Shown here in pieces: positions 6,888-7,938 of a stretch of 7,938 nt of DNA (within the stretch, counting starts at the first letter, position 1; each line of letters begins with the position of its first letter). A program made the translations under genes and the position numbers. The stretch spans positions 1 through 7,938 of the forward strand of contig CAJUIO010000140.1 in assembly GCA_910586025.1 (NCBI GenBank). The letters run 5' to 3'. The notes under the pieces are model-generated. The model ran no database searches. It saw only the letters and a list, made by a program, of their open reading frames with translations, and was not told where the DNA came from. Source of the stretch: an uncultured Lachnospiraceae bacterium (GTDB taxonomy: Bacteria; Bacillota; Clostridia; Lachnospirales; Lachnospiraceae).

Positions 6888-7808
6888 ATGGTCAAGAAAA
6901 AGAACAAGATCGGACGGCGGACACTGTCCAATGTCACTTTTAATATAGTAAACTACGGCATCCTCACTCTGCTGACGCTGGCCTGCCTTTATCCCATGCT
7001 TCACGTGCTTTTTGCATCCGTGAGCGATCCCACTGCGCTGATTGCGCATCGGGGACTGCTTCTTAAGCCTCTGGGATTTACCATGAGCGGGTATCAGCTG
7101 GTTTTTAAGGATAACAGTCTTCTGATCGGCTTCAAAAACACATTTCTTTATGTGGGACTGGGAACGCTGGTGAATATGCTTTTTACCATTATGGGTGCCT
7201 ATGCGCTTTCCCGAAGGGATCTGCTTCTGAAAAACGGGATTATGGTTATCATCACCATCACCATGTTTTTTGGCGGCGGCCTGATTCCGTGGTTTCTGGT
7301 AATGAAGCAGGTCGGGCTTTACAATAATTTGTGGGCCATGATTCTGCCCACGGCGCTCAATACATGGAACATGATCATTCTGCGCACGGGCTTCCAGTCT
7401 TTTCCCTATGATCTGGAGGAGGCCGCGGTAATTGACGGGGCATCCCAGGCGAGAATACTTGTGGATGTTATATTGCCTTTATCCAAACCGGTTCTGGCGG
7501 TAATTTTCCTGTATTATCTCGTGGGAAACTGGAATTCCTGGTTTAACGCCATGGTTCTGCTTAAGGACCGGGCCAGATATCCGCTTCAGCTTCTCCTCAA
7601 GGAGATCCTTGTCATGAATGATGTATCCATGTCCTCGGTGGGCAGTGCGGGAGGCGTATCTGTCAACAGTGTGCAGGGCGCGACTGCTTACCGGGAGCTG
7701 GTAAAGTACTGCGTCACCGTGATCGTGACAATGCCCATACTCTGTGTGTATCCGTTTTTGCAGAAGTATTTTGTAAAGGGCGTGTTTGTCGGCTCCATTA
7801 AGGGATGA
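6888..7808 (+). CDS. Carbohydrate ABC importer permease, LplC/YtcP-type
   Basis: This 306-residue membrane protein is the second pore subunit. It has the CUT1 MalG-like plan: a first membrane segment ILTLLTLACLYPMLHVLF followed by the SVSDP loop, five more hydrophobic segments, the EAA loop at 178-197 (EAAVIDGASQ, ending ILP), and the usual C-terminal FVKGVFVGSIKG. GGGAGG at 6875-6880 overlaps the stop codon of the first permease and sits seven bases before the ATG at 6888. An ATG at 6882 is only one base from that site, so I took 6888 as the start. The 12-nt gap shows cotranscription, probably with translational coupling. No ATPase gene follows before the next promoter-like region, so a shared MsmX/MsmK-type ATPase encoded elsewhere probably powers the importer. 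Family assignment is firm; the cargo is unknown. Confidence 0.94.
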   Translation: MVKKKNKIGRRTLSNVTFNIVNYGILTLLTLACLYPMLHVLFASVSDPTALIAHRGLLLKPLGFTMSGYQLVFKDNSLLIGFKNTFLYVGLGTLVNMLFTIMGAYALSRRDLLLKNGIMVIITITMFFGGGLIPWFLVMKQVGLYNNLWAMILPTALNTWNMIILRTGFQSFPYDLEEAAVIDGASQARILVDVILPLSKPVLAVIFLYYLVGNWNSWFNAMVLLKDRARYPLQLLLKEILVMNDVSMSSVGSAGGVSVNSVQGATAYRELVKYCVTVIVTMPILCVYPFLQKYFVKGVFVGSIKG

Positions 7809-7815
7809 AATCGGC

Positions 7816-7845
7816 TTTACGCCTGTTGAAAAGATGTGATATACT
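7816..7845 (+). promoter_or_regulatory. Candidate extended -10 promoter for the last gene
   Basis: TATACT (7840-7845) is preceded by TG plus one base, giving an extended -10 element. TTTACG (7816-7821), 18 bases upstream, is a four-of-six match to the -35. Transcription would begin near 7852, at the foot of the long hairpin. This suggests that the gene at 7927 has its own promoter in addition to any read-through from the transporter operon. Confidence 0.45.
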
Positions 7846-7847
7846 GA

Positions 7848-7904
7848 TTCAGAAAGGTCATGCATGATATGCCTGCGTATCGATGCATGACCTTCGAGTC
7901 TGAA
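7848..7904. promoter_or_regulatory. Long, nearly perfect hairpin between second permease and next gene
   Basis: AAGGTCATGCAT (7854-7865) is the exact reverse complement of ATGCATGACCTT (7883-7894). Inside, GATATG (7866-7871) pairs with CGTATC (7876-7881) using one G-U pair, leaving a four-base loop and a one-base bulge. Outside, TTCAGA (7848-7853) pairs with TCTGAA (7899-7904) around a four-base bulge. Together this is about 24 base pairs. Neither side is followed by a T-run, so it is not a typical intrinsic terminator. It could be a 5' leader structure, an operator or an RNA-processing site. The pairing is certain; the role is not known. Confidence 0.7.
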
Positions 7905-7926
7905 AATATTGATAAGGGGGATCGGT

Positions 7927-7938
7927 ATGGAGCATAAA
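7927..7938 (+). CDS. Start of an unidentified gene (four codons visible)
   Basis: An ATG at 7927 follows AAGGGGG (7914-7920) by six bases, a good ribosome site, and reads MEHK to the window edge. Its promoter candidate and long hairpin lie just upstream. Nothing can be said of the product; at this place another hydrolase or sugar-metabolism gene would be expected. Confidence 0.6.

Noticed and set aside
7848..7904. Intrinsic terminator of the transporter operon
   Set aside because: No T-run follows on either strand. A promoter-like element precedes it and a gene start follows, so leader or operator roles fit better. Factor-assisted termination cannot be excluded.

Overview
The window looks like part of a carbohydrate-utilisation locus from a gut-type Firmicute, most likely a Lachnospiraceae/Clostridia member. 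The evidence is low-GC-type Shine-Dalgarno sites (AAAGG, AAGGAGGT, GGGAGG), GTG and TTG starts, a CUT1-type sugar ABC importer with a lipoprotein binding protein, moderate-GC coding DNA, and one very AT-rich divergent intergenic region. The genus call is inference. I see no rRNA, tRNA, CRISPR array, insertion sequence or phage gene.

Layout. On the minus strand, reading leftwards from about 2607, there are two glycoside hydrolase genes 14 nt apart. The first is a membrane-anchored or exported GH43 enzyme with a C-terminal beta-sandwich (1084-2607). The second is a GH2 enzyme with no signal peptide, whose 3' part runs off the left edge (1-1069). A 426-nt AT-rich region (2608-3033) separates them from a rightward operon. 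It carries several inverted repeats, including a perfect 15-nt pair, and candidate promoters. The rightward operon encodes a regulator with an ArsR-like winged helix fused to a roughly 200-residue beta-rich domain (3034-4002), a lipoprotein sugar-binding protein (4031-5815) and two permeases (5919-6875 and 6888-7808). No ATPase gene is present, as is usual for CUT1 operons that borrow a shared MsmX/MsmK-type ATPase. A strong GC-rich hairpin lies between the binding-protein and permease genes. After the second permease come an extended -10 promoter candidate, a very stable long hairpin, and the first four codons of another gene (7927 to the edge).

Working model. The extracellular GH43 trims side chains or ends from a plant-type polysaccharide, probably one containing arabinose, xylose or galactose. 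The importer takes up the resulting oligosaccharide, and the intracellular GH2 enzyme hydrolyses it further. The regulator may sense the sugar through its unusual C-terminal domain and control both divergent units through the repeats in the intergenic region. The enzyme families, importer type and gene order are well supported; the exact sugar and the regulatory wiring are inference. The parts least explained by known families are the regulator's C-terminal domain, the intergenic dyads and the hairpin at 7848-7904.
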